A stretch of 64,000 nucleotides of DNA from Thermothielavioides terrestris NRRL 8126 (GCF_000226115.1 NC_016461.1:4216001-4280000), one strand, 5' to 3'. Shown: positions 1 to 12,673, numbered from the stretch's first letter. Numbers and translations: made by a program. Notes: generated by a model from the letters alone, not told the origin.

Positions 1-1123
1 TCTGCTCCCGGGACAGCGTCAGCGTCGTCACGCGGCACCCGGTCTGGCGCACCGCCTCGATCGCAAACGAGCCCCAGCCCGTGCCGATCTCCAGCACGTG
101 GTCGGTCGGCTTGATCCGGGCGCCGTCGATGAACCGCTGCAGCTTGGTCATTTGCGCCTGCTGCAGCGACTCCTCCTGACCCTCGCCGCGCACCTCCCTC
201 CAGATCGGACAAGAGTACGTCATATCGGGCGACAGGAACGCGGCAAACATGTCGTTGCCGAGGTCGTAGTGCGCGGCGACGTTCAGCCGCGCGGTGGGCA
301 GCGTGTTGGCGGCGCGCGCGAGGCCGGCGACCGCGCCGACCAGCGCCGACAGCGGCGTCGCGCCGTCGCCGAGGGCGTCCCGGTTCAGCACGAACAGCCG
401 GAAGAAGGCGGCCAAGCCGTCGCCGCCGCCGCCGCCGCCACCGCGCCGCGGCTGGCCCCCCTCGCCGCCAGCCCTCGGCCCAGCTGCTGGCGCGTGAGCT
501 CCTCGACTACAACCCTGGTGAGATAGGGGTTTACCACGGGCGTCTCCCGGATTGCCGCCCAGGGCGGTCTTTTCGGAGGTCGCGGGTTGGGCGTCGCCGA
601 CGGGGTCGCCCTGCGCTTTCGGCATGGCGATGGCGCCATCGCTGCCGCCGTCGCGGTGCGCCACCACGACCTCGACCTCGCCGAGCATGTAGGCCTCGGC
701 GAAGCCCATGTCGGCGAAGAGGGCCAGGCGGGTCCAGAAGGCCTCGCTGCGGACCGTCAGCTCCACGCGGGGCGGAGGGGGCGGGTTCCTCCGACCTGGA
801 TACGCGGGGCGTTGGCTGTTCTTGTTGCTGCTGCTTTTGTGGTGGTTGCCATTGGCGGGGAGAGCAGCGGCGGTGCCGTTCGGCTTGGTGGTGGCACCGT
901 TTGTGGGGGGCTGCTGCTGCTCGTCGTCTTGCTGGCCGAAGACGAGGCGCTCGCCGCCGCGTGGCTCGTCAATGATGACCAGCGTGCCGACGGCGATGGG
1001 TGCGAGCTGGGCTAGGACGGCGGACCTGGCCAGGGAGACGAGGGGGCCCCAGGTGAGGTTGCCAAGCTTGTTGCGCAGGAAAGCCGCGCCGCGGTAGACG
1101 GGTTGGGAGAGGAAGTTGGACAT
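1..1123 (-). CDS. Cyclopropane-fatty-acyl-phospholipid synthase-like SAM methyltransferase (C-terminus outside window)
   Basis: The reading frame is open from an ATG at 1123 to the window edge (374 codons), so the C-terminus is missing. Near residue 341 there is a class I SAM-binding motif, VLEIGTGWGSFA, preceded by LFVLNRDALGDG (about residue 240) and the stretch LNVAAHYDLGNDMFAAFL, which is typical of the CFA synthase/mycolic acid cyclopropane synthase family. These enzymes transfer a methylene or methyl group from S-adenosylmethionine to unsaturated acyl chains of membrane lipids. Fungal members are long and often have an N-terminal extension, as here. Between about residues 150 and 233 there is a low-complexity Gly/Pro/Ala-rich insert with no stop; it could be a loop or hide an unrecognised intron. 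Family assignment is firm, substrate is not known. Confidence 0.85.
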   Translation of the reverse strand, partial: MSNFLSQPVYRGAAFLRNKLGNLTWGPLVSLARSAVLAQLAPIAVGTLVIIDEPRGGERLVFGQQDDEQQQPPTNGATTKPNGTAAALPANGNHHKSSSNKNSQRPAYPGRRNPPPPPRVELTVRSEAFWTRLALFADMGFAEAYMLGEVEVVVAHRDGGSDGAIAMPKAQGDPVGDAQPATSEKTALGGNPGDARGKPLSHQGCSRGAHAPAAGPRAGGEGGQPRRGGGGGGGDGLAAFFRLFVLNRDALGDGATPLSALVGAVAGLARAANTLPTARLNVAAHYDLGNDMFAAFLSPDMTYSCPIWREVRGEGQEESLQQAQMTKLQRFIDGARIKPTDHVLEIGTGWGSFAIEAVRQTGCRVTTLTLSREQ

Positions 1124-2959
1124 GGTTACAGCGGGCGATTTTGAGGTGGGAAGTTCATCTGAAGCGAGCTCGCTTCTCTGCTATCGGGCGGCGCGAATAA
1201 CTCAGAAATTTGGAACGGGGAGTGGAGAGTAGGATGGAGGAAGAAGAGAGGGCATCTGGAATTAGACGGAGATTCCTGGCCGCGGACAAGCTGCGGTGGG
1301 CGATTGTAGTGATATAGGACAGTAGGGTCCCTTTGGTGGCTGGAATTAGGGCTCTACGACAATGCAACGCACATTGATGGCAGAGGTGGAACAAGAGGGC
1401 TGTTACGAAGAGTTAATCAGAGCAATCTACAGCTGAAGGGATGAAAGAGAACAGGAGCATATCTCGGCGGGGTGCAGATCTGTGTGATAATAGTGCCACT
1501 TCACCACATGAACGGGGCTTCAACCCAGTTTTCCGGAAAGCATATGCAGTCCCGGAGCACTATTTGCAGTGCGGACACGTTCACAGTCAATGTCCGAGCA
1601 AGCACCGGGTCGAGCGGGCCTTTAGTTCGAGCTTGCATTGTAGTATTCAATGATGATTGGTGTTTAGATATGCAGTTAGGTCCGGTAGGGTTCCGGTAGC
1701 ATGCCATGCCCAGGGGGGGAAGTCTCCCGTGGAGCCTCTCTTGAAGTTAGCTTTTGATACATCTACACTATGCGATGGCAGAGCTTGTTTGCTCATTTTC
1801 TCGCCCATTGCTGTGCGAGGGAACCAAAACTAGGGCAAGGTAACCATGGGGTATATGATGCCGTGATGTCTTGACCATGGGCAACCTTGGTATTCACAGA
1901 GTATGCCTGGGGGTTTACCCTTGGAGCACCGGATAGCATGCGGCCTACCCCTGCGAGGAGGTGACGAGGTGACCAAAGAAGGAATAGTCTTGGACCGCCA
2001 CCCCGCCGGGGCTTGCGCCATATGCGTGGCTTTTGAAGATGTGCCCATGCAGGCAGGGCTTTGCTGGCTCGAGGTTAGGTTTCCTCGAAAGTCAAGATGT
2101 CGCCAGCTTGTTGATGTGCTGTTCTTCCCCTCGACTGCCTCAAGGGCTGCGTCTCAATGGTTTTGTCCTGAAGCACCTTTCGACGCCTATTTCCGAGCAG
2201 CCTGCGACTGTCATCACAGGTGCGATGGCAGGCCCTTTTAGCATGGAGGAAACCCCTCCCATCACCAGCACATGCATCAACACTCTTGCTAGTCTCGGAG
2301 TTGTACGGAATACACCGCCAACAAAAGTCTCCATCCCAACCCTGTCTGCGCTTGGCAGCGCCATCCCAGCGAGCCCAATGCCCGGCGCGGCCGACAGCGA
2401 TAGGCGAGCTGGAGTTGCGTCTTGACCATTGGGCGTTTTGTCAGGTCGGATGCCCAGGCCGAGTCAATTAAGCAACCATCTTATCACCTCGGGGCGCATC
2501 CATCCACCGCCACGGGGACGGGGTGATGGGTGTGTGGAGCAAGCAGGTCGTTGCCGTTCGCGGCCCGCTGTGCTACCCGAGGGCGAGTGGGGAATCTCCC
2601 TGCTCCAGCCTCTGTTCTTTCAAGTTCCCCCACCCACTCTCGGGAAGAAGACGGAGTTTACATCAGGTAGGTAAGTTACACAACGGATTCTTCCGTATTC
2701 TGGACACGACCGTGTAACGACCTCACGTTTTCGGAGTTAGACCCCTGCACTCGTTCGAGAGTGCAACTGCAGTGTCCCATGCCCCGTGCCAAGTCACCGC
2801 TGGGACCTGCTGTGGAACGTGTTCCACTCAAACTCCCGTCGGCCCGCTGCGACGCGTCTGCTGCTTCGCGTCTCCCACCTCTTTGTCCGTCTGTAATCCG
2901 TACTCAACTTACATGGCGGTGCATCTGAATTTCGAAGTCTTCTCAATACCTCTATCAGC
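1124..2959. other. Intergenic, no gene recognised
   Basis: Divergent upstream region between the methyltransferase (minus) and the RNase H2 subunit (plus). Short open frames occur on both strands but none resembles a protein family and none has a good start with exon structure. It probably holds both promoters and leaders. Confidence 0.6.
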
Positions 2960-3621
2960 ATGTCACAGCCCATGATCAGCCTGCAGCCGGAACCAGCCGC
3001 GGGCCACCCGCCCCAGGCAACAGCGCACCTGCTGCCCTGCCGCGTGCACCACAACGGATCCGTGGAGCCGGTCCAGTCCTTCTGGGAGCCCAAAGCCGGG
3101 GAGGGTAAGTCCAAATCTGGCCAGGCAAGGCGTATTTCTCCCTGCTTTATTTTATTTTTATTTTTATTTATTATTTTTTTTCTGTTTTCCTTCCCTCAGT
3201 TCCTCGGCTGCTAACCAGCGCGTCAGACGGCACCAGCACAGCATACTTCCGCGGCCGCAAGCTCCAGGGTAAGGCCATCAAGTTGCCCGACGGGTACCGC
3301 GGCGTCGTTGCCGCCATATCTGCGTCTGCGTCTGAGAGCCCGCTGGGGCGCCCGGAGGAAGCCGGTGTTGTCGACCTCGAGGCCGAGACGCCGCCGCGGG
3401 GAACGCTGCAGGCGCAGGCCGAGTTCGACGAGATGGTCATCTGGGGCCACGAGGTCGCCGTCGATGCCTCGGCCGATCCGTACATGAGGGGGGCGCAAGA
3501 GTGGATCGCCCTCGCCGAGAAGGTATGTCGAAGTCGTCCCGTTAAATTGTCTGCCTGTTCGTGGCTGACACTGCAGCCGCAGATTCACGCGTATTCCGCT
3601 CCCGACAGCAAGGGAAAGTGA
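2960..3621 (+). CDS. RNH203: Ribonuclease H2 subunit C (Rnh203-like)
   Basis: Three exons: 2960-3104, 3200-3522, 3583-3621 (168 aa). Introns are GT-AG with donors GTAAGT and GTATGT; the second acceptor could also be six bases upstream in frame. The N-terminus has the family pattern LLPCRVHHNG followed by FWEP, and the second exon has TAYFRGRKLQGKAIKLPDGY, both diagnostic of the RNase H2 C subunit. The protein is a non-catalytic scaffold of the nuclear heterotrimer that removes ribonucleotides from DNA and degrades RNA:DNA hybrids. The last exon is only 13 codons. It runs convergent with the aminotransferase that follows. Confidence 0.88.
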
Positions 3622-4055
3622 GCGAGCTGGAGGGATGCATGTTGCACAGCGTTCGATCCATTCTCATGGGGAAGCCTTGGGAGGGCTAGCCCGCGTTGCT
3701 GGTTGGTCCCGTTGATTGCTCGTGAGACCAGGGGTGTTTGCGCTCACCAGTCCGTTTCCATGAGCAACCGGGAAAGAGCCAAGGGCAGGAGGCGTCGTCG
3801 CCCCGGGCACGGGGCCGCAACCTTCTGCCCCTCAGCGTCCGCTGCGAGGAAGCCGTGGTTAGAACGCAGGTTCCAGGACTAGACGGACATTCTGCGATGA
3901 ATTCTAGAGAGCCTGCTGAGCTGGGTGAGGCGAAGGGGTTGAGCTGTCGATGGGTCTGCTCTTGGAGGAGATAGACCGAGCCGCCCTGGTTGCAGGCTGA
4001 ATCATAGAATGGCGTGCTTTCCGCCCTTCGCCACGTCCATCCACCGTGTATGCGA
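3622..4055. other. Intergenic between convergent genes
   Basis: 3' region shared by the RNase H2C gene (plus) and the aminotransferase (minus). Nothing recognisable apart from likely 3' UTRs. Confidence 0.5.
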
Positions 4056-5817
4056 CTATTTGAACTCGCCTGCTGACGCCTCGACCCGTTGGCTCCCCGG
4101 CGGCTGCCCACCCTCTGATCCCTCCAACATCCGCCTCAATACCCTCCCTAACCTCCTGACCCCCTTGACAAGATTCTCCTCCTCCTCCCACGAGAAGCAC
4201 AACCTAATATGCCGCGGAAACCTCGCCGCCTCCTCGTCCCCGCTGACCTCAAACAGCCGTCCTGGCGCCACAATCAGGTTCTCCTCCCTCGCCCGCTCCG
4301 CCACCGCCGCGGCATCCACGCCCGCCGGCAGCGTCAACCAGACGAAATACCCACCAAACACCTCCCCGCCCCCCGTCCTGGTCCCGCCAACCCCATTCCC
4401 GCTTCCCACCTTCACCCCCAGATCCACCCAGTCTTCCCCCTCCACCAGCTCCCTCACAACCAGCGCGTGCCTCCGCCGCAGCGCCGGCCGCACCACGTCG
4501 CGCAGGTGCGCCTCCAGCTCCCCCGCCGCCATCATCTGGTGCACGACCGCGGCAGCGAACTGGCTCGCCGCGCCGCCGCTGCGGTTCGAGCCCGTCTGGG
4601 AGAAGCCGAGCGTGAACGCGCCGAGGCTGCCGCTGCTGCTGGCGCTACCGCTGCCGCCGCTTCCGCTGTGGATCCAGCCCGTGCGCACGCCAGGCCCGAC
4701 CAGCTTGCTGAAAGAGCCGTTGGAGATGGCGTGCGGGAAGCGCCGGCTTCCCGGCGGGTTGTGGCGGGAGGGGGGCAGGGCGGCGTCGATTTGCGAGAGG
4801 AGGGGGAGTAAGGGCGGTAAGGGTAAGGGGGAGGATGATGATGGGGGGTCTGGGTCTGCCAACGAGGCAGTGACGGGCCACTGCAGCAGGTCGTAGACGT
4901 CGTCTGAGATGACGAGCGCGTCGTGCTCGCGCGCGAGGTGTACGAGCCGCCGGCGGCGGGCGAGCGAGAGCGTCTTGCCGGACGGGTTGGCGGAGGTCGC
5001 GACGAGGTAGATGATGTGTCGGTACAGCTTGCGGTAGGGGGCGGGCGATTTGAAGGCGCGGCCCTAGGAGTATGTGATATCATCGTTAGCCAGACTTTAT
5101 TTTACTACTTTCCCTGTATCCAGAAACAAAAGGAAATGAGACAGCGGCCCCACGCACCTCCCACGGCTTCTCCCCCTCCTCCCTCAACCCCCTCTCCAAC
5201 GCGTCCAGATCGATCCCGCCATCATCCTCGGGCACGGCCCTCAGTCTCCCGCGAAACCCGGCATCCTCAAAGATAGGACAGGCCAGGAAGTAGCACGGCG
5301 CGGCCATCCACACCGCCCGCGTATATGCCGGGTCCGCGAAAGACTGCAGCACGCAGGCCAGCGCCTGGCTAGCGCCGCCCGTGATGGCGATATCCTCCGG
5401 GCGGATGGGCGCGGGCACAAACTCGGCCTCAGACTCAGACTCGGACCCAGACTCAGGCGCGGATCCGCCCCGGGACGAAGACGAAGAAGAAGACGACGAA
5501 GAAGAGGAGGAGGAAGCGCAAGCGGGCGGCACGCCGCGATTGTACAGCGCGCCCAGCCACCGCGCCAGCTCCTCGCGCAGCGGGCCGTAGCCCTCGTCGG
5601 GCGCGTACTGCAGCGCGGGCACGGCGACGGCCGGGTCGGACAGCACGCGGGCGGCGGCGGCCTGCAGCTGGGCGGCGGGGAGCAGGTGGGGCGAGGGCCA
5701 GCCGCGGAGGAGGTTGATCAGGTGCTTTGGTTTCGAGGGGGTTTCATTTTCATTTTCATTTTTACGGGTGGTGTCACCCGGCTTGGTGGTGGTGGTGGTG
5801 GTGTTCAGGGTGGTCAT
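4056..5817 (-). CDS. PLP-dependent class I/II aminotransferase (YER152C/2-aminoadipate aminotransferase-like)
   Basis: Two exons, 5817-5158 and 5063-4056 (555 aa); the intron has donor GTGCGT, acceptor CTAG and is phase 0. Family signatures in order: LLRGWPSPHLL near the N-terminus, ITGGASQALACVLQSF, the TSANPSG turn, ISDDVYD with the aspartate that contacts the pyridine nitrogen, SNGSFSKLVGPGVRTGW with the Schiff-base lysine, and the C-terminal RLCFSW arginine that binds the substrate carboxylate. It probably transaminates an amino acid with 2-oxoglutarate in the cytosol. The ATG at 5817 is chosen because its context (CCACCATGACC) is near-ideal; an in-frame ATG at 5958 would add 47 residues. 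A long Ser run followed by a Ser/Glu repeat (about 5420-5520) interrupts the N-terminal domain. Confidence 0.86.
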
Positions 5818-7266
5818 GGTGGAGGAGGAGGCGGATGAGAATGAGAATGAGAACGACGGCGAGGGTTTGAATCTGGATCCCTTGAAGCAGCAACGGTGGG
5901 CAGCATATCTTGACTTGAGAGTAAACCGAACCCTGAGTTCCCGGAAAAGAAGCACCATCTGCTCAGTCCAACTCCATGGCTCGCATCTCCGGTTCGTGAT
6001 GGGATGCAGTGCGCAACCTGAGGTGGAGACGGACAGGCAAGAACGTCAACGAGAGATTAAGAAGCGGCGGCAGCGGGGAAACGCGCGCGGGAACCGACTT
6101 TCGGTAGGAGTGGCTCCAGAGAAAGCCCGACGCTTCCTTCAGTGGACTCTTGCGGAAGCGTCGACAGTTGAGCACAGTTCACAAGTGAAATGTTTAAATG
6201 TGTCTGGCATTGCTACCTTGGACATGAGGCTGCCGTCGAAGTGACGACACACAACCTAACCCTCCGTAACGCAACCCACCGCAGCCCCCACCTCTCTCGG
6301 CAGGACAGGGACGGCACCAGCACAAGCACAGAGACACAGGCCCGGCCGGATTGATCACTGATTCATGTTTCTGTCGAGAGATCGTAGAGTCGCCGCAACT
6401 AAGAACTATCCCATTGTGCAGCTACACCACCTGCCCCATCTTTCTGTCCGTCCGTCCTCGGTATCGCAACTCCGCGCGCGCGATGCGGGTTTGAGCCATG
6501 CAACGATCCATCCATCGATTCATCCTACTCATTTACCATCCGCTTCGAATACAAGAAGCGGCCCTCGCTTCTCTGGCCCGTACCGAGAGACCCAGACAGG
6601 ACAGAAGACATGCGCAGCAGTCTCCCTCATCCAGCCAGTCGTTAATCTGAGTTGAGCCAATGTTCATCGCTGCCAGAAATTGTCCACGCAGTGCGAGCAA
6701 CCGAGCCGCCCTGCTCCCGTCCGGCCTCGTCATCATCCATCCCCCTTCATTCCTTTATACGACCTGCATGCTCTCCAGGTCCTGCGCTCAAACTGTCTGC
6801 CCTCCAATGCGCACGCGCTCATGAAGTTTGGTTCGTTTTTCAGACTGCGGCAGGTTTCCGTGGGTAGGAAACAAGCGCATAGTTCGCAACCTCCCTTTGG
6901 TCAAGGACCAAGAGACCTGGCAGACCGGCGGGCTAGGCTGCAAGCAACCAGAAGCACGGACGGAGCGGCGGATGGAGGCTGCCGCATCGCCAATGCGAAA
7001 AGAGGAAAAAAAAGTGGAAGAAATCGAAACTAGTACAAGTGCTGCCGCTCGACTTTCGCGTAGCAGGCAGCGCTAGCGAAATATAGAGTAGATCAACGGT
7101 CGTCGGTTATCCCCGGGGACGCGGGTGCCCGTAGACTGCTGCCGTGCACGAGTGCGCTGCCGCTGTGCGAATGACGGTCGAGTGTGCCAAGATACCCTAG
7201 ACAAAAACTCCGACTGGGTCCCCGCCACCAAGCCCTCGCGATTGGTGTCGAGCGCGCGAGTCGCAA
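5818..7266. other. Intergenic, no gene recognised
   Basis: Upstream of the aminotransferase and downstream of the large disordered-protein gene, both minus strand. Only short, unconvincing open frames. Expected to hold the aminotransferase promoter and the neighbour's 3' UTR. Confidence 0.5.
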
Positions 7267-10200
7267 TTAGGTCTGAACTGGGTTTGTCGCGCTCCGCGAC
7301 CAGTTCTCGCGATCGCGCCCCCGGTAGCCTCCTCGGTGGTTCCTACCGTGCTGGGGGTTGGATCCGGAGCCACCGCTACCTGCGCCTTGCTCTGTCGAGT
7401 ATGAGGCAGACGTTTCGCGGACTCTGCCCTGCCGATACGGACCCGGCGCGCCGTGACGTCCGCCTCGCTGCCCGCCACGACGCGGGTTACTTCGAGTCCG
7501 CCCAAATGGAACCGTGATGTTCCGGCTCTCAGTGCCCGGAAGGCAAATCCGCCATACCATCCCCGCGCCCGACACGTCAGCGGGGAACGTGATAGGTTCC
7601 GCGCTTGACACGATTGCGTGCAGCTTCTTGGGCAGCGGCTTCGCCGGCGGGCTGGGCTGCCACGCCATCTCCGGTATCGTCTTGGGAAGCCGCACAGCCG
7701 GCACCGAGCCCATTTCTTGCTCCTCGAAGCATTCCTCAGCCATACCCTTCGTGGTGACCGAGGAACCCGGGGCGGAGGGTGGCGAAGGCTCGGCCAGCTG
7801 ATGGGGAATGCGGTTACCGCCGTCCGCTCCGGTGGTCCTGGGTGGCGGATGCACCTTCCTTCCGCCCAGCAGGTTGTCGATCTTCGCTTGCCACACGTTG
7901 TCCGGCTTCTGAACTTGGCTGCGCGCCCCGTGGTCGTGCTCCCTATATGCCGGCTGCGATGCCCATGCAAAGTCCGGCCCTTGCGACTTCGACTGTCCGA
8001 GCGAAGCCTTGGTTGTCTCGGCCGCAGTCGCCGGCACGTCCTTGGCCGCCGATGGTGGAAGACGCACAACAGGCTGGGGCCGCGGCAATGACACATGAGG
8101 GTGCGTCGCGTCGCCATCAAAGGCCGGATGGCCGGCCATATCGGGAGGAGGCGGAGAAGGGGATGAGTGCCGCATCGCTTCTGCGCTCGTCTCCTGGCGG
8201 ACCTCGCGGTTCGTTTCCGGACGGGCGTCCCGAGACGGGAAGAAGCGCGAACCCCTCGCCTGCTGGGCCGCTGCCGCCTGTGCGCCCAGCACCGACGCCG
8301 ATGCCATATCACGAACCGGTGGGCCGTACTCAGACGGCGCGCCACTCGAAACAGAGGCCGCTTGCTGCGAAGCCGCGAGTTTTGGCTCGGCCGAAGCCGC
8401 CCACGGGTTCTCCTGGCCAATCTGCAGCGTGTGCTTCGCGCCGGATTCAGTGCGCATGCCGTTCTCATCGAGCTTTGTTGGGCGCCACGTATCTCTGATG
8501 GCCGGTTGGATGTCTTTGAGCGTCCGGCCTTCTGCCTGCAACCGACGGTCCCGATCCTCGTACTGTGCATTCAGCATCTCAGAGAACTTGTTGTCGTTGA
8601 GTCGCACGGCAGCCGCCCAAGGATTCTCATTCATCTCGCGCTCGCGATCACCCGTGCCCCGCACTGCCTGCGCTTGCCTCGGAGGACCAATTGGCGGCTG
8701 CCTTGCGGCCGCCGTAGACATGTTTGCCTGCGGCGCCGAGGGCGCGCGGGCGCTATTCGGAGGCGCAATGGGACCGGGCCCAGCTTGATTAGGGAGCTGG
8801 GGAAGCTGCGATGTCCCAATGTCGGCGGCAAATGTGCCATTGCCCAGGCTGCGGTTGTTGTTCGGCGCGGCCCATACATTCTTCGTTGACGGCTGGGGGC
8901 CCCACGAGGCCGCTGGATGCCGGTCGGCTGGCCTTGCTGCCGGCCCCCAAGTGTGCGCGTTGCTGCTGCCAGGGGCTTGGGGACGAGACTCAACACCATC
9001 AGATGGAGGAGGAAGAACCTGTGCCGATCCGTTCGGCTGTGGAACAGGCTGCTTGGCATTTGGCTGTGAAATAGGCTGCTTGGCAGATTCAGGTCCGGCG
9101 ACAATGGCCGAGTCTCCCTCACGAGGTTGCGGCTCGGGTTTCTGAGGCGCGCTAGTCTCGCGCGCTTGAATCTGTGTAGGAGTGGGAGCCTGTTCCTTTG
9201 CCGCCGCTTTCTTCGCGCTGTTGGGCTCGGGCGCGGGGCCCAATGCCTCGAGCTTCAAGCGGATCCTCTCCCGTCGTGCCGCCTCTTCTCTCGCTTCCTC
9301 CTCCTGGCGGCGTTTCATGGCAAGCTCTCGGCGTTCCCGCATCAGCCTCTTTTGTAGCTCGAAGTCCTGTTCGGTAACCAGATGAACTGACGGCTGTTGC
9401 GGCTGTTGCGGCTGCTGTGGCTGCTGCATCTGGGGCGCTACGCCTCGGCCGTCGGACGCCTGAGCACCAGCGTGGTAAGGGGCCGCATGGGCGGTCGCGG
9501 GCGAAGCTCTGGGCTGCCACGGCGGGCCATGATGCGGTCCGCCCTGAAGGCCAGACGGGGAGAAATTTCTCGGAGATACCGGGCTGTCGGTTGTTCCAGT
9601 CATGGACGCTCGTCGCGCGTTGATGAGCTCGGGAGGCGGGAGGGGAGGCTCGAGGTTCCGGGGTCGTTGCCAGCTGCCGCTTCCGCCACTAACATTGGAA
9701 GATCCGCGCCTCCGGCCATACGGAACCTGCTGCTCGTTGTTCCTGCCCGCGTGGAACGCGCCAGGCGGTGGCTCGACCGGGCCTTGTTGTTCGTGGTGCG
9801 ACGACCGTTGCAGGAGGGCCATCTGTCGGCCGTGCTGAGGCTCCGCGCGCACTGGACCGCGTCGGTCGAGGACCGGTTCGTAGCGACCGGACTGCGAGTT
9901 GAACAGCTCTCTGTTGGCGCCCGAGGGGCCATCGCGCCAAGGAGTGCGACTGAAGTCGTCCGCGGCAATTTCCTTGACAGGCGGCGGAGGATTGGCCGCG
10001 TGCTGCGGATGATCCCTTGCAGGGAACCTCGTTCCCGGCTGAGCCGGCGCGTCGACCGCGAGCGGCGACACCTTGTCGATTTTGGGGAGAGGTGCCCAGG
10101 GGGACTTGGCTGGGGCGGGGGGGGCCGGGGGTTTCGCGACTAAAGTAGGTTTCTCGGGGGCACCCTTCAATACGAGTCCCTTGCCCGATGCAAGACCGCC

Positions 10201-11231
10201 GGGTTTGACGGATGGCGAGGTGCTAGGCGCTGGCGATCTGGCTTTCTCTGCGGAAGCGGGCCGAGCAACGGGTTCCGCCGCCGGCGGCGGCGGATGTTCC
10301 TCGGCAGGCGCGAGCGCGATCTTGGTGCCGTCCTTCCAGGTGATTGTCTCCGGAGCCCAATCCTCGTCATCGTCGTCGATATCAGCCCAGTTGGACTGGC
10401 CTTTAGTGTCGTCGGGCTGGAGTCGGGAGGCCATGTGGATCCCATAGCTCTTTAGCTCTTCATCGGTGTATTTCTTTGGTTCCGGCGGAGGGGCGGCTGT
10501 TCCGCGTGTCAGTAATCAATACAAATCCGCCGGCCGGCTACCAGCAGCGTGCTGCAGGGGGCAGTTGTTTGCTCACGTCGATTCTTGTTCCAGACCGCAT
10601 TCGGGTCCGGGGCTGACCCCGCCTTGGCCCCGTTGGCGCCGGACGATTTCGCAATCAAGCCGCTACCAGTTTTGGCAACCAACCTCGGCCGAGTAGTAGT
10701 AGTGACGGGCGCGGTCGGTGCGGCAGCGGCAACGGCTGCTGGCGGTGCCTTCTCGCCGGCCTTGGACTCGGCGCCGGGCGCAGAGCCCTTGGGATTGAGG
10801 AAGGTCTTGTTGACCTTGACAGCCTTGAAGGAAGCGGGCTTCTTCACGGCAGAAGCGGCACGGCCGTGGCCCTTGGTGTCGTCCTTGCCCTTGGAAGCAT
10901 CGGATTTGGCCGCTTCGGTGTCGGATCCTCCACTAATGCTAACTTCTGTTGAGTTCACCAAATCGTCGACAATGTCGGAGATGTGCTTGTTCTCGAGCTC
11001 GTCCCTAGCGGAAGCGGGGGCATCGCTACCGTTTACGTGCGGTCGGTTGAGGTCGACATTTTGCGAGTCGGTGTCGATCTTGATCGCCTGTGGGCGCAGT
11101 CAGCGACGACGGTCAGCGACAACCGACACCGGCGGGTCAGCAGCAGCAGCAGGGGTCGCGCGGCTCACGGGCTGGGGGGCAGAAGTCAGAGTAGCTTCAT
11201 CGGATCGCTGCTTAGGTGACTCAGTTGCCAT
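7267..11231 (-). CDS. Large intrinsically disordered protein with acidic WAPET motif, Q-rich helix and RGG tail; function unknown
   Basis: Three exons, 11231-11130, 11087-10577 and 10496-7267, giving 1280 aa with phase-consistent GT-AG introns. I do not know a function. Visible parts: a Thr/Ala-rich N-terminus; PNAVWNKNR joined over intron 2 to PEPKKYTDEELKSYGIH; an acidic block NWADIDDDDEDWAPETITW at about 240-258; Pro/Gly/Gln-rich linkers; a basic helical, coiled-coil-like segment with QDFELQKRLMRERRELAMKR near residue 580; repeated ENPWAA patches; and an Arg/Gly-rich tail (RRGGQRGGRHG, RNHRGGYRGRD). The composition suggests an RNA-associated or translation-related protein, but that is inference. 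The joined exon 2-3 segment is what makes the gene model convincing. Confidence 0.78.
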
Positions 11232-12673
11232 CCTACGGTTGTCGTGATCGTTCGGTAGTCGAGCGTGCGACGGGATTGACCGATCGCTGCGTCCACCTGG
11301 TCGTTCGCGGGGTATCGAGGGATTGGGGTACTTCGATGGGATCTAGCGCAAAACAGCAAATAGGTATCCAGTCAGCACGCTAAATAGAGCGATGAGGAGC
11401 TAAAATAGAGGAAGAAGCTTGCGCAGGCCTTTTGGCGAGAAACGTCGCCGGCAGGCGCACGATTTGCTGCTGTGCAAGCTCCGAGTCGCGCGAAATGTGT
11501 GGGCACGTACCTCGTTCTTCCCTGAAAATGTGTCGCGTGGAACTTGAATTAAGGCACCTACGCGAGTCCTCGAGATTGGGACCGGTATTGCGGGAGGCGG
11601 AAGGAAGGTGCGGGTGGGCTATCGGGAGCCGGAGGGGGTGGGTGGTGAAGAGTGAAGGTTGATGGAAGGGAATGTTCTGCTCCCTGCTGCAAAAGAGGCG
11701 ATGCGGCTGCTGGCTGGCTGGTCGTCTTTTCGCCGACTGACCACTGCTTGACGGCCAGGGACTGGCTGGGCGTGGTTGGCGACCACTGGCGGAAGCCAAA
11801 CGCTGGGAAGGTGACCGCTTTGGGTTTAGCGCCCGGAACAGGCCCTCTGACGCCTCGACAGGGAAGCTCGGCCTCAGAACTTGTTCAAAGCACAACCACG
11901 CACGGCAGTCTGTGATGCAACTTGCAAGCACGATATGAAGCTGACGCGGGAATCGGGAAGCCCCGTTTCAAGTTTTGGGACTCAAATGGCTTGGTGGAGA
12001 TCCAACAGAGCACTTTGCATGTGGATGCAGGGCCTGCCCATTTCCATTCAACATCCATCTCGACTCCAAATAAATCAGCTAGGTACCGATTTATTCACGA
12101 GTTTTCGCACGTTACTCTATCTGCGGGTTGCTGCTCAACTCGCGCATAGTCTTCCACCTACGCGGGGTATTCCAGGTTCTTATTGCTTGTGAACAACTTG
12201 AGCAACCTGGAACCATGCCCCTTTGTGCATTGAGAAGACTTCGATGTAACTCGCAGCTGTCTTGACTCAGCTAAGCGTCACGGCTCCAGACTGCCTTCGC
12301 TCCTCTACGCAGTAAGCTGGGCACCTGGCTGTTTGGTTGTAGTCTGACTTGGCGATGCCTGTATTCCGTACATGAACCAAAACCGTCCAGGCTTCAAATA
12401 AGCTAGGTAGCGAGCGAGCCGCCCGCCACAAGATCTCCAGTGGATTGACAGTGCAATTCCAAGCTGGACTTCCCCATCTGGTGACGGGCATTTGGCAAGG
12501 TCCAAGCGCGGAGCCCAAAGGGGTCCTTGGTCACTCTGAGAGCCGAGTAAGACCTTAGCGAAGCGGACAAAAGAAAACTCTGTTACGGTGCGTGCTGGGC
12601 ACGCCGTCTATTGATAACAGCTTATGTACACGCCTGGGTCTTGGCCAAGTTGAAACGCTCTCGCAGCTGCCAT
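11232..12673. other. Intergenic, no gene recognised
   Basis: Promoter side of the 1280-residue protein gene and 3' side of the ATP synthase subunit f gene. No family match in any frame; open frames here are short and without coherent composition. Confidence 0.5.

Noticed and set aside
1900..2450. Small overlapping open frames between the methyltransferase and RNase H2C
   Set aside because: No family resemblance, no consistent splice structure, composition of random sequence.
7197..8570. 457-codon minus-strand frame
   Set aside because: Arg-rich shadow in a second frame of the 1280-residue disordered protein; no motifs.
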